Below are positions 32,222 through 41,660 of a stretch of 56,051 nucleotides of DNA, piece after piece. Made by a program: the position numbers and the translations under genes. Source of the DNA: Chryseobacterium gleum (GTDB lineage Bacteria; Bacteroidota; Bacteroidia; Flavobacteriales_D; Crocinitomicaceae); NCBI GenBank assembly GCA_945888625.1, contig CAMDAH010000016.1, positions 1 to 56,051 on the forward strand, given 5' to 3'. Every line of letters begins with the position of its first letter. Position 1 is the first letter of the stretch. The notes beneath the pieces are model-generated. The model searched no databases. It was not told the origin of the DNA and saw nothing but the letters and a program-made list of their open reading frames with translations.

Positions 32222-33927
32222 ACATACCCAATAGAGACAATATAGATCGATGGTTATTTGACTGGACAGAAGGTAATCTGAGTCCATCTCAAGAAATACA
32301 GCTAGAAGAGTTTCTGACGATGAATCCTGATCTAGAAATCGATGCAGATGCATGGACCGCTGCCACAGTTAGCTCGATTCCCTTTAGTTATGAAAAACAA
32401 GCGTCATTAAGAAAAAGAAAAAAACGCATTCTCGCTTATTGGCAATTTTATGCAGCTGCACTGTTTCTTCTATTCCTTGGCTCAGGGTTATATTTAATTT
32501 TAAATGCTAAAGGACAAACTGCTCAGCCGCTTGCCAAAACCGCTTCAAGTCAGCTGAAAATTAACAATAGTAATAATTCGAAAAAGGCAGTAGAACAGTC
32601 TAAAAACAAACGCAATACAACAGCTACTACTCAACAAAATGGTGCTCCCTCCACCCTAATACTTGTCGATAAGAAAAAACCCGCTATTACAATTCCAACA
32701 ACTAAAATTCCAACAACTGTCATTTCAAAGGAGGAAAAAATCGATGCAATCGCTAACCATGAATTGCTCAAAATAGTGGAAAGTAAAATTACCTTGGGTA
32801 TGGAGGTATTGCCAATCAATTCACTTCTTACCTACCAATTGGAAGAAAAACAACTCGCAGAAAACGAGTTAAGTAAATACATTTTAAATCAAGGTGTTAC
32901 TACTGATAACAATGACACAGAAAATTTTCATAAAAGAGCAAGTAGAACTCGCTCGTTTTCAGTAAAGCTGAATCCTTCGTCGAAATTGGCTCAATGGACG
33001 AAAAAAGAGCTTACGAATACCAATCAGAAAGAACGAATCTACGCTATGCCTGAAAAGTCAAATTTAGACTTGAATAGTTCTTTTGTAGGTAACACCTCCC
33101 AACTAAAATTTCAATCCATTTCGACGGCTAGATGGATAAGCTCAAATGAACAACAGAAAGTATCGCAACAAATCGCATTAGATGGTTATGTACGCAAAGC
33201 TAAGTCAGGTTTTGGTGTAGTAGCTAACTACAGTAATTTCTCAAATGGATTAATCCAAGATTGGAATATTAATTTAATCTGTGCACCAAAACTCGCAATA
33301 AATCGTTACATCACCATCGAACCATCTATGAAATATACTTTTGGTAAAAAAGCATTAGATCAGACTAAAATAGTCAACAATTCCGTTACAGAATTTCAAA
33401 CCAACCACCTAGAAACTTTCTCAATTAATCCAACTCTTCCTGTAGGTAGAAATTTGTGGTATCGCGATTTGGGAGCTGGAATGATTGTAAATGCTGGTCC
33501 AGTTTATTTTGGTGCACAACTAAACAACCTACTTAGACACCAAGACAATCTATACTCAAACGATTACAGCACCATACGCAGAGCGAATAGCGAATTAACC
33601 TTGGTGGGTGGAACGGACTTAAATTCAACTAATGGAAACTTTACATTTTCACCCTATGTTTTTCACACGGTTTCCGATGCAATTTCCAACACACATGTCG
33701 GAGCGACAGTACGGCTAAAATCATTTATTTTAGGGGGTACTTATCAAACAAATGGTTCAAGCAGCTTGCTAATAGGAGTTCATGCCGAACGCTTTGCTTT
33801 ATTCTGTCAAACTTCCTACGTAAACAGTAGTTTCAATCAACAAAAATCGTTCATTCATCAATTAACATTTAGAATTAATTCTAATATTAGTAAAAAAACC
33901 AGACGTTATTTATATTTGCAGTTATGA
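32218..33927 (+). CDS. Anti-sigma-like inner-membrane protein fused to an SprF/PorP-like barrel domain, 569 aa
   Basis: GTG start overlapping the sigma gene. Residues 1-70 are cytosolic, with a zinc-free anti-sigma look (DRWLFDWTEGNLSPSQEIQL), followed by one membrane helix (about 76-96). Residues 100-190 are a Thr/Lys/Asn-rich linker. From about 310 the sequence is beta-rich and resembles PorP/SprF: YVRKAKSGFGVVANYS, RDLGAGMIVNAGPVYFGAQ and NLLRHQDN. An inner-membrane helix with a barrel-like C-terminus in one chain is unusual. The gene overlaps the next SprF gene by 4 bases, so sigma, anti-sigma and SprF form one operon. Barrel assignment is by pattern only. Confidence 0.65.
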   Translation: MNIPNRDNIDRWLFDWTEGNLSPSQEIQLEEFLTMNPDLEIDADAWTAATVSSIPFSYEKQASLRKRKKRILAYWQFYAAALFLLFLGSGLYLILNAKGQTAQPLAKTASSQLKINNSNNSKKAVEQSKNKRNTTATTQQNGAPSTLILVDKKKPAITIPTTKIPTTVISKEEKIDAIANHELLKIVESKITLGMEVLPINSLLTYQLEEKQLAENELSKYILNQGVTTDNNDTENFHKRASRTRSFSVKLNPSSKLAQWTKKELTNTNQKERIYAMPEKSNLDLNSSFVGNTSQLKFQSISTARWISSNEQQKVSQQIALDGYVRKAKSGFGVVANYSNFSNGLIQDWNINLICAPKLAINRYITIEPSMKYTFGKKALDQTKIVNNSVTEFQTNHLETFSINPTLPVGRNLWYRDLGAGMIVNAGPVYFGAQLNNLLRHQDNLYSNDYSTIRRANSELTLVGGTDLNSTNGNFTFSPYVFHTVSDAISNTHVGATVRLKSFILGGTYQTNGSSSLLIGVHAERFALFCQTSYVNSSFNQQKSFIHQLTFRINSNISKKTRRYLYLQL

Positions 33928-34889
33928 AAATTAAAAATGCCCTATTATCGTTAACACTAATCGTTGCTAGTCACGCTATGGCACAAGACCCAACGTTTAC
34001 ACAATTTTATTCAAACCCCATCTACTTAAATCCAGCGTTAGCAGGATCTACCGGATGTCCGCGAGTAACCATGAACTACCGAAATGAATGGCCCCAACTT
34101 ACGGGTAACTATGTGACTTACAGCATGGCATACGATTCGTACGTAAAAAGTATTTCAGGTGGTTTGGGAATTATTGCGACGCATGATCAACAAGCTCGTG
34201 GAACGATATCAACAACTATGATAGGTGCCATTTATTCTTATAACCTAAAAGTAAATAGAAAATTATCTATTATGGTTGGAGCACGTGCTGCCTATTACCA
34301 AAAATACTTGGATTGGAGCAAGCTTACTTTTGGAGATATGATTGATCCTAGAAGAGGATTTATTTACCAAACCGGGGACGTTCCCCGAGGAAATGGTAGA
34401 AGAGGATTTTTCGATGTTTCCGCGGGAGCTGTAGCTTACACTCAAAATTTTTATGCTGGCTTAGCCATCCACCATCTAAATCGACCTGATGAGTCCATGA
34501 TTTTGGGTCAATCAAAACTTCCTATGCGTTTTACTGGTCACGCCGGCGCAAATATTCGCATCGGAAATAAAGGTCGTTATTCCAACTCCACTGCTATTAT
34601 GCCAAACGTTATTTATCAATATCAAAATGGCTTTCAAGAATTAAGTATTGGTACTTATTTAAAATACGAAAACTTTACAGTTGGCGCTTGGTATCGTAAT
34701 CGCGATGCGTTTATTCTTTGTTTTGGTGTAAACACACAAAACTTCAAAGTTGGCTATAGTTATGACGTTACCGTGTCTAAATTAGGTAATGGTATTACCG
34801 GTGGTTCTCACGAGGTTTCCTTGGGTTTCAATCTGAAGTGCAAGAAAAAACCCAAGAACTTCAGAAAAATCAACTGCCCATCTTTCTAA
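33924..34889 (+). CDS. PorP/SprF family type IX secretion outer-membrane protein, 321 aa
   Basis: Signal peptide (MKIKNALLSLTLIVASHAMA) followed by the family start QDPTFTQFYSNPIYLNPALAG, then YRNEWPQLTGNYVTYSM. The rest alternates short beta strands; AGLAIHHLNRPDES is a late family motif. PorP/SprF proteins sit in the outer membrane with PorK/N components or act as anchors for secreted adhesins. Overlaps the anti-sigma-barrel gene by 4 bases. Confidence 0.9.
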   Translation: MKIKNALLSLTLIVASHAMAQDPTFTQFYSNPIYLNPALAGSTGCPRVTMNYRNEWPQLTGNYVTYSMAYDSYVKSISGGLGIIATHDQQARGTISTTMIGAIYSYNLKVNRKLSIMVGARAAYYQKYLDWSKLTFGDMIDPRRGFIYQTGDVPRGNGRRGFFDVSAGAVAYTQNFYAGLAIHHLNRPDESMILGQSKLPMRFTGHAGANIRIGNKGRYSNSTAIMPNVIYQYQNGFQELSIGTYLKYENFTVGAWYRNRDAFILCFGVNTQNFKVGYSYDVTVSKLGNGITGGSHEVSLGFNLKCKKKPKNFRKINCPSF

Positions 34890-34897
34890 TTTGGTGG

Positions 34898-36550
34898 TTA
34901 AAGGTCATCTTCGCTGTATACCCTTTTTCCCAAGATATAGGTTGCGAAAGAGAAGTTTTGTAAAAACTGTTCATCATTTTTAATTTCACGTTGGGCGATA
35001 AAAAATGTAGCATCCTTACCTTTCTCTATTGTTCCTGTACTATTTTCATTAAAAGCAGCAAAAGCAGCCCAGATAGTCATTCCTTTCAGTACTTGTTCGA
35101 GCGTTAACTGCTCGTCTGATAAAAACCCGTTATTCGGCAAATTTTTTATATCTTTTCGTTGCGTAGCGGCAAAAATTGTAAGAAAAGGGTTTGTTAATTC
35201 AACAGGGAAATCAGTTCCAATTGCTACCATACCGAATGCATCAACAAGCGATCGATAAGCATAAGCCCCTTTCATACGGGATTTACCCAGACGTAATTCG
35301 GCCCATCGTTGGTCAGAAACTGCGTGTGTAGGTTGCACTGAAGGGAAAATAGCGAAATCTCCAAAAAAGTGAAAATCAACAGGGTCAATAATTTGGGCAT
35401 GTTCAATTCTCCATCGGTGGTCTTTATTTGTTTCAAATTCATTTTTGTAAAGATTTAAAATTAGCTTGTTAGCCGAATCGCCGATGGCATGCGTATTTAA
35501 TTGATAACCTATTTTTGAGCAAAAGCTCCCCATTTCTTGCATCTTTAAAATTGGCATCGTTAATAAACCATGGTTAGCTGCATCGTCACTATACGCCTCT
35601 TTCAAAAGCGCACCTCTAGAACCCAGTGCACCGTCTGCGAATAATTTAAAACTACGAATGCTTAAATTTTGAAATTGATAAACGCCGTTTTCCTCAGCAA
35701 ACTTTTTATTTTTCTCAGATGGCAATAGCATAGCATAAAGATTCAGTTTTAATTGTTTTTTTTCAATAAGCGATTTAAACATAGCAATATCCTCGAATTC
35801 AATACCCGCTTCGTGTACGCCGGTTATACCGTATTGAAATAATTCTTCCTGAATTTCAAGGATTGCATTATTCATCTCGGACTTGGAGAAACTCGGCAAC
35901 TGGCCTTTTAATAAATCCAATGCGTTATCGATGAGTAAACCAGAACATTTACCATTTTTCAATTCTATTTTACCGCCCTTAACAGAGGAAGTATTCGTGA
36001 TACCAATTTTTTTGAGCAAGCAATCATTAACAAGGGCTGCGTGCCCATCAATACGATACAAGCATACAGGGATGGTTGGGAAAGCTTTATTAAGTAATTC
36101 ATTATCCGGCATTGCGTCAGCACCCCACAATGATTGATCCCAACCTCGTCCAACAACGAATTTTTTTTGTGTCCGCTGTTGGTACTTTTCCGTTTTCGAA
36201 ACAAGCTCTGATAAGGAACTACAAGCCACTAAATCAACTGATAACTTTTGATTGGCATACGATAAAATATGACCATGCGCGTCAGTAAAGCCCGGATAGA
36301 CGGACTTGCCTTGAGCATCAATAAATTCGTCAGCGTCGTACTTATTGAGTATTTGTCGCTCGGGACCAACCTCAATAATTTTTCCGTTTTTAATGGCCAT
36401 TGCATCAGCAATCGTATTTTGATCATCTAAACAATGAATTGCTGCGTTGTGAATTATTAAGTCAGCATGCTGATCTTTCATACATGACCCAAAACCAAAA
36501 ATCAACAGCATTATTAGACTTAAAAAAAAGGTATTTTTCATAAACAACAT
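34898..36550 (-). CDS. YtcJ-like amidohydrolase, lipoprotein, 550 aa
   Basis: Lipoprotein signal with lipobox FGFGSC at residues 18-23. The metal-dependent hydrolase parts follow: GKSVYPGFTDAHGHILSYA (the H-x-H on strand 1), FKLFADGALGSRGALL, LNTHAIGDSANKL, RIEHAQIIDP and IGTDFPVE. YtcJ-type enzymes are N-substituted formamide or amide deformylases of unclear substrate, here anchored in the periplasm or outer membrane. The start codon overlaps the tamL stop by 1 base (TAATG). Confidence 0.85.
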   Translation of the reverse strand: MLFMKNTFFLSLIMLLIFGFGSCMKDQHADLIIHNAAIHCLDDQNTIADAMAIKNGKIIEVGPERQILNKYDADEFIDAQGKSVYPGFTDAHGHILSYANQKLSVDLVACSSLSELVSKTEKYQQRTQKKFVVGRGWDQSLWGADAMPDNELLNKAFPTIPVCLYRIDGHAALVNDCLLKKIGITNTSSVKGGKIELKNGKCSGLLIDNALDLLKGQLPSFSKSEMNNAILEIQEELFQYGITGVHEAGIEFEDIAMFKSLIEKKQLKLNLYAMLLPSEKNKKFAEENGVYQFQNLSIRSFKLFADGALGSRGALLKEAYSDDAANHGLLTMPILKMQEMGSFCSKIGYQLNTHAIGDSANKLILNLYKNEFETNKDHRWRIEHAQIIDPVDFHFFGDFAIFPSVQPTHAVSDQRWAELRLGKSRMKGAYAYRSLVDAFGMVAIGTDFPVELTNPFLTIFAATQRKDIKNLPNNGFLSDEQLTLEQVLKGMTIWAAFAAFNENSTGTIEKGKDATFFIAQREIKNDEQFLQNFSFATYILGKRVYSEDDL

Positions 36551-39291
36551 TAAAAAGGATAGCCAATTCCAAATTGTATAGCAGGCGCAAAAGCTCTTGG
36601 CAATTTACTTAAAGCCCGCTGGCGATTCATTTCAGGTGATAAATTTGGTAATCCGTAGTAAGCAATTCCCTCTTCGATATACTGTTCGCGACTTTGCGTA
36701 ATCCACCGGGCAGTTTTTGGCAATGCTGGATTGTAAACTGGAATACCTAAATCCAAGCGAATAATAAAGAAATCCAAATCCAAGCGAAAACCCATTCCGA
36801 GTGCTACGGCAAATTGCTCATACCATCTGGATGAAAACTTTGCGCCTGATCTTGCTGCATCCTCGCGGTAGGTCCAAATGTTTCCAAAATCGGTAAAAAA
36901 CGCCCCTTTAAGCGAACTTCCTAAAGAATACCTGTATTCTACTGTTCCACCAAGACGAATGTCTCCAATTTGAGCTGAAGTAGCGGTTGAGTCAAGGTAA
37001 TATTTGAATGACCCCGGTCCTAAGGTTCGAGCTTTCCATCCCCGATTATCATTAGCTCCTCCTCCAAAAAAACTATAATCATAAGGCATGGAAGTAGTTG
37101 AATTACCATATGGAATACCAAGACCACCAAATAACTTGAGGTTTAATGATGTTTTTTGGTTAAACGCCTTGTTTAAAATATAAATGTTATCATTTCTAAT
37201 AAACTGGGCATAACCTACACCAAAAATTTTGTATTGCCCGTCCAGCAAAGTATCCTGACTATTTTTAAACCTGTAAAGTAAATTTCCTGCGGATGAAAAG
37301 GAACTTCTAAAATTAATGTGTGCATTTAAAAATTTACTCTTCTCGATAGGCTTATCCTTGTTATCAAAAGTAAAAGAGAGTTTGAAATCTTCCCAAATAA
37401 ATTGGTCACTGTAGGAATTTTTCAAGAATAAATCATTTTGGCTGAGGATTTGAGCTTCAAATTCAGGACTTTTATTCATCGCTACAAATTTAATCACCGA
37501 GGCAAATGGGAGGCCTAACTCAAAAATTTGTGTTTTTCCAACTAATAATCTCCACATGTAATTTAATTGAAACACACTTCTATTAAAAACATCTCTTTGC
37601 TCGAAATTATAACCCACAGATAAAATTGTTTTTGGTTTTTGTCTTTTAGATAACAAGGAAACATTCGTTGGAAATAAGCCTGGAATTTCAAGTTTAAGCG
37701 TTGGTCCAAACTCAAAGGTATTGAAAGTGGTTCCGCCACGCGAGCCGTCATCAAATATAATAGGTTGCGATTCAAAACCACCACCGAACGAAAATGTCAA
37801 TTTTTCTGCGCCACCAAAAACATTCCTATCCGAATAATTAATTGAAGCATTCACCCCCAATAGACCAAAAGACGAAGTGAATTTAGGTTCAAAGGCGAAA
37901 GTTTTTCTTTTAGAAGGAGTTAAGAAATAATGGACATCTAATTTATTGTTTGGTAATTCGATTAACAAGGGTTTTATGGTAGAAAAAATACCAACTTGGC
38001 TAAGTGACTGGTAGCTTCTTTCTAAATAGTAGGCTTTGTAAACATTAGACATTTCGAGGTAATTTTGAAGTTCTAATAGGTTTACGTTAACACTGGGTTT
38101 GTTGCCATTGTAATGAATGTAAACCATTCTCATCGGGCTCAAGGAATCTTTCTTACTAATGTTTTTTTCTTCCCGTTGTTTTTTAGTCAAATGATGTTTC
38201 GCAAATAAGAACTTATTTTTTGTCGCTAAAAACTGATTGTCTATTGGATTAGTAATCGCTGTTTTAAAGTCTGCGTCTAAATATTGCGCAAAGTCCATTT
38301 TTAACATGGTTGTATCCGATAAATGAAAGTGTACCTCGTTGATGCGAGTTGATGCGTATTTTACCTTCATTAGACTATCCTTTACGATTGGATGCTCTAC
38401 AAGCCTATCTTTAAATTCGATACCCAAAATCACCTTCATAGTCGCCTTGTTGGTATCTGCCTCGAGCGCAATACTAGAAGCAGTAAAACCATAATAAGTA
38501 TCATCCCTCATATATTTGGCTATTTCCTCGCAGTAAGCCTCCAAATAATCTACATCAAACGGTTTATTTAATAAAGGATGCGCATGTGTAACTTTAATTT
38601 TATTTTTTATAAATCTAGTATTGTAAACTTGACTTAATGAAGTTTTACCATTTACCAAATAAACAGAATCAATGCGATAAATAGGTCCCACATTTACATT
38701 GTAGTTTACCGTGATCTGTTGTTTTCTGCCAACTACGGTAGTTGAATTTACTTTACTGTAATAATATCCTTTTCTTTTTAGAAACAATGCTATTTGAGCA
38801 TTTGTTTTTTTAGACAAAACGCTATCATAAATCACCGGTGATTCGGCGAATTTATATTTTAACCATTCTCTGAAGAATAAGCGTGAATTATCCGTCTCAG
38901 CTGAGGGAAGTATTTTTTCTGTATAATTCTTTCTACCCTTTGATCTTGCCTTTTCAATTCGTTTTTTGTTTATTGCCTTCACTTTTAACACATACTTACT
39001 GTTTTTCAGTTGTCGCTTTTCGTTTAGGTAAATTCGTTTATTCGCTACTTTAGCTGAATCTATTAAATTATAAACCATAAGTTTAAATGGAATTCCCACC
39101 ACTCTACTGTTGGGCTTTTGACGAATAATATCATTGATCGCTGAATTAAATTCAAACACTTTGGAACCTTTAACTAGTACAATATTTTTTCTCAATAAAT
39201 AATCCTGCTTAGGAACGTGTTTTGTTACGTTACAGGCTACCAAAAAAAATAAGAGGAAGAGTAGAAATATACTGTAATTTTGTGTTCTCAT
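36550..39291 (-). CDS. tamL: TamL-like lipoprotein Omp85 (TAM outer-membrane subunit), 913 aa
   Basis: Lipoprotein signal (FLVAC) followed by NVTKHVPKQDYLLRKN, the typical start of Bacteroidota TamL. POTRA-like domains cover about 30-450 (for example YRIDSVYLVNGK), then a surface-antigen barrel to the end, with FFGGGANDNRGWKARTLGPG (the conserved RGY-like hairpin) and terminal Phe (QFGIGYPF). Works with a TamB homologue to insert outer-membrane proteins or move lipid; tamB is not in the window. It is followed by the amidohydrolase with 1-base overlap. Confidence 0.85.
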   Translation of the reverse strand: MRTQNYSIFLLFLLFFLVACNVTKHVPKQDYLLRKNIVLVKGSKVFEFNSAINDIIRQKPNSRVVGIPFKLMVYNLIDSAKVANKRIYLNEKRQLKNSKYVLKVKAINKKRIEKARSKGRKNYTEKILPSAETDNSRLFFREWLKYKFAESPVIYDSVLSKKTNAQIALFLKRKGYYYSKVNSTTVVGRKQQITVNYNVNVGPIYRIDSVYLVNGKTSLSQVYNTRFIKNKIKVTHAHPLLNKPFDVDYLEAYCEEIAKYMRDDTYYGFTASSIALEADTNKATMKVILGIEFKDRLVEHPIVKDSLMKVKYASTRINEVHFHLSDTTMLKMDFAQYLDADFKTAITNPIDNQFLATKNKFLFAKHHLTKKQREEKNISKKDSLSPMRMVYIHYNGNKPSVNVNLLELQNYLEMSNVYKAYYLERSYQSLSQVGIFSTIKPLLIELPNNKLDVHYFLTPSKRKTFAFEPKFTSSFGLLGVNASINYSDRNVFGGAEKLTFSFGGGFESQPIIFDDGSRGGTTFNTFEFGPTLKLEIPGLFPTNVSLLSKRQKPKTILSVGYNFEQRDVFNRSVFQLNYMWRLLVGKTQIFELGLPFASVIKFVAMNKSPEFEAQILSQNDLFLKNSYSDQFIWEDFKLSFTFDNKDKPIEKSKFLNAHINFRSSFSSAGNLLYRFKNSQDTLLDGQYKIFGVGYAQFIRNDNIYILNKAFNQKTSLNLKLFGGLGIPYGNSTTSMPYDYSFFGGGANDNRGWKARTLGPGSFKYYLDSTATSAQIGDIRLGGTVEYRYSLGSSLKGAFFTDFGNIWTYREDAARSGAKFSSRWYEQFAVALGMGFRLDLDFFIIRLDLGIPVYNPALPKTARWITQSREQYIEEGIAYYGLPNLSPEMNRQRALSKLPRAFAPAIQFGIGYPF

Positions 39292-39324
39292 AGCTTGTCG
39301 TACAAAAATAACAATATATAAGAA

Positions 39325-40065
39325 GTGAAAAAACTTTCAACTGTTCAGCTTAAGTGGATTAAAAACTTACACTCTAAAAAAGGTAGAGAAAGCGAAGGCT
39401 ACTACATTGCCGAAGGTGAGAAATTATTAAACGAAATCCTCGCGCATTGTCGACAGATGATACACCTAGTTGTATGTACCCACGAAAATGAGCTTATTGT
39501 AAACACCATTGACGCTAATCAACTGCTTCTGGCAAGTCCAAGCGAATTCGAACGCGTCTCCTTATTAAAATCACCTCAAGGCATATTAATAGTCTTAAAA
39601 ATGAGCCGTTTCGAAGCAAATTCTTTTGATTTAGGAACCGCGACACTGGTACTTGACAACATTCAAGACCCGGGAAATCTCGGAACGATAATACGAAGTG
39701 CAGATTGGTTTGGCATTAAACAACTATTTTGTAGTGAGAGCACCGTTGACTGTTACAACCCAAAGGTCGTTCAAGCCTCCATGGGAAGTTTATTTAGAAT
39801 CCAAATTTCCTATGGTCATCTTACTGATTTTCTTTCTAAGCAAACGCTCCCAATTTACGGTGCGCTGCTTGAAGGTGAATCTTGTTTTACGCATAAAATA
39901 CAAGAATCGGCCATCCTTGTTATTGGCAATGAAGGAAATGGAATTTCGAAGGAAATAATGACGTATATTCAACACCCAATTACTATTCCGAGGATTGGCA
40001 ATGGCGAATCGTTGAATGTTGCCGTGGCAAGTGGAATTTTATTAGCTCAATGGTTGAAAAGTTAA
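39325..40065 (+). CDS. SpoU/TrmH-type RNA ribose 2'-O-methyltransferase, 246 aa
   Basis: The three SPOUT knot motifs are clear: LDNIQDPGNLGTIIRSADWF, VIGNEGNGISKEI and IPRIGNGESLNVAVASGIL. The N-terminal part is an RNA-binding substrate domain (KKGRESEGYYIAEGEKLL). Methylates a ribose in tRNA or 23S rRNA using SAM. GTG start; it diverges from tamL with a 33-base gap that must hold both promoters. Confidence 0.9.
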   Translation: MKKLSTVQLKWIKNLHSKKGRESEGYYIAEGEKLLNEILAHCRQMIHLVVCTHENELIVNTIDANQLLLASPSEFERVSLLKSPQGILIVLKMSRFEANSFDLGTATLVLDNIQDPGNLGTIIRSADWFGIKQLFCSESTVDCYNPKVVQASMGSLFRIQISYGHLTDFLSKQTLPIYGALLEGESCFTHKIQESAILVIGNEGNGISKEIMTYIQHPITIPRIGNGESLNVAVASGILLAQWLKS

Positions 40066-40099
40066 GTGCATAATAAACACTTCATAACAGAAAAGGCCG

Positions 40100-40107
40100 T
40101 ATTTTTG
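40100..40107 (+). promoter_or_regulatory. Candidate -7 element for the helicase gene
   Basis: TATTTTTG fits TAnnTTTG; start of transcription would be about 16 bases before the ATG at 40130. No clear -33 TTTG at the right distance. Confidence 0.3.
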
Positions 40108-40129
40108 CGTTCTATTTTTCGCGGATTAT

Positions 40130-41638
40130 ATGATTGATACCGACCTTTACAAAGCCAAAAAACTTTATCCCTTTCAAGAAAAAACAGTGGAAACTGTGCT
40201 TGAGGAATTTAGGAGCAATGGAAAAAAGTTTAATTTGCTTTATCAATTGCCTACCGGAGGAGGTAAAACCGTTATTTTTTCTGCAATAGCAAAAAAGTAT
40301 ATTGAAGAATGGGGATTAAAAGTACTTATCCTCACCCACCGAATAGAATTATCAGTCCAAACCTCGCGTCAATTACAAGCGATTGGTGTCAACAACAAAA
40401 TCATCAACTCTGAAGTAAAAAAGCTTGACGATCAGGATGAATACGATTGTTTTATTGCCATGGTTGAAACCTTAAATAATCGTTTACTCGACGATGAGAA
40501 TTTCATTAAAAATGTTGGTTTAGTGATTGTTGATGAAGCGCATTACAACAGTTTTCGTAAAATATTTCAATACTACAAAGACGGAAATATCTTGGGCGTA
40601 ACAGCAACACCGCTCAGTAGCAATCGCGCACTCCCCTTGAAAGACAACTACACGAAACTTATTACCGGAGAAAGTATCGCTGGTCTAATCGAAAGCGGGT
40701 ATTTATCAGACGCAGAAACCTACAACTACGATGTTAATCTACACGGCCTAAAAATTGGCACAAATGGCGATTTTACCGTTAGCAGCTCGGACGTTTTGTA
40801 CAGCAACTTCTTTATGCAAGAAAAGTTAATTTTTGCCTATGAAGAAGTGGCTTTAGGTCAGAAAACGCTAATTTTTAATGCGGGTATAGAAACTTCCATG
40901 CGTGTTTATGATTCTTTCAAAAAACTCAAGTACAATGTGCGGCATTTGGACTCCACCTTTAGCGATAAAGATCGAAAAGATATATTGGATTGGTTTAGAA
41001 AAAGTCCTGATGCCATTTTAACATCGGTGGGCATTCTCACGACAGGATTTGATGAACCAACTGTAAAAACCATCATACTAAATCGTGCTACGCGTTCGCT
41101 AACGCTTTATCACCAGATGATTGGGAGAGGTTCAAGAAGTCTTCCAAATAAAAATCAATTTAGCGTTATTGACCTTGGAAATAATGTCAGGCGTTTTGGT
41201 TATTGGCAAGATTACATTAATTGGCACGATGCCTTTCGTTTTCCTGACCGCTTTCTCGAGTCGCGTATTTCAGAGCTTGAAGATATGGAATACGAGGTGG
41301 AATTTGAATTTCCAAAGGGGTATAATAAATTGTTAGATACATCAATACTGGAAAGTTTTAACATCAAAGAGAATTATTACGAATGCCTCGATCGTGGACA
41401 GAAAGGTAAAAACGCCGTAGAAAATTCGCTACAAAATCATTTTGAATCCATAGTTGGTTTCGCTACCGATTTACGTCACGCGCTATCGTTGGTTGAGTTA
41501 CTCCAAGAGCACATTGAACACCGCCTAAAAAACTATACGCGATGCATCGCAAAATCTACCGATAATTACTTGAAATATTTATTGGAAACCTATAACCGAC
41601 AGCTTTGTCAAAAGTTAAGAGCGCACATTGTTGAATAG
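40130..41638 (+). CDS. DEAD/DEAH-box superfamily 2 helicase, 502 aa
   Basis: Motif I LPTGGGKTVIFSAIA (P-loop), Ia LILTHRIELS, II VDEAH, III VTATPLSS, then a C-terminal helicase lobe with LTTGFDEPTVKTIILNRATR and motif VI QMIGRGSR. Layout follows the SSL2/UvrB-like DNA helicases. The last 110 residues form a helical tail without motif. Cytosolic ATP-driven nucleic-acid translocase; no partner gene nearby. Confidence 0.9.
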   Translation: MIDTDLYKAKKLYPFQEKTVETVLEEFRSNGKKFNLLYQLPTGGGKTVIFSAIAKKYIEEWGLKVLILTHRIELSVQTSRQLQAIGVNNKIINSEVKKLDDQDEYDCFIAMVETLNNRLLDDENFIKNVGLVIVDEAHYNSFRKIFQYYKDGNILGVTATPLSSNRALPLKDNYTKLITGESIAGLIESGYLSDAETYNYDVNLHGLKIGTNGDFTVSSSDVLYSNFFMQEKLIFAYEEVALGQKTLIFNAGIETSMRVYDSFKKLKYNVRHLDSTFSDKDRKDILDWFRKSPDAILTSVGILTTGFDEPTVKTIILNRATRSLTLYHQMIGRGSRSLPNKNQFSVIDLGNNVRRFGYWQDYINWHDAFRFPDRFLESRISELEDMEYEVEFEFPKGYNKLLDTSILESFNIKENYYECLDRGQKGKNAVENSLQNHFESIVGFATDLRHALSLVELLQEHIEHRLKNYTRCIAKSTDNYLKYLLETYNRQLCQKLRAHIVE

Positions 41639-41660
41639 AAAAGTTTATTAACTTAGTAAC

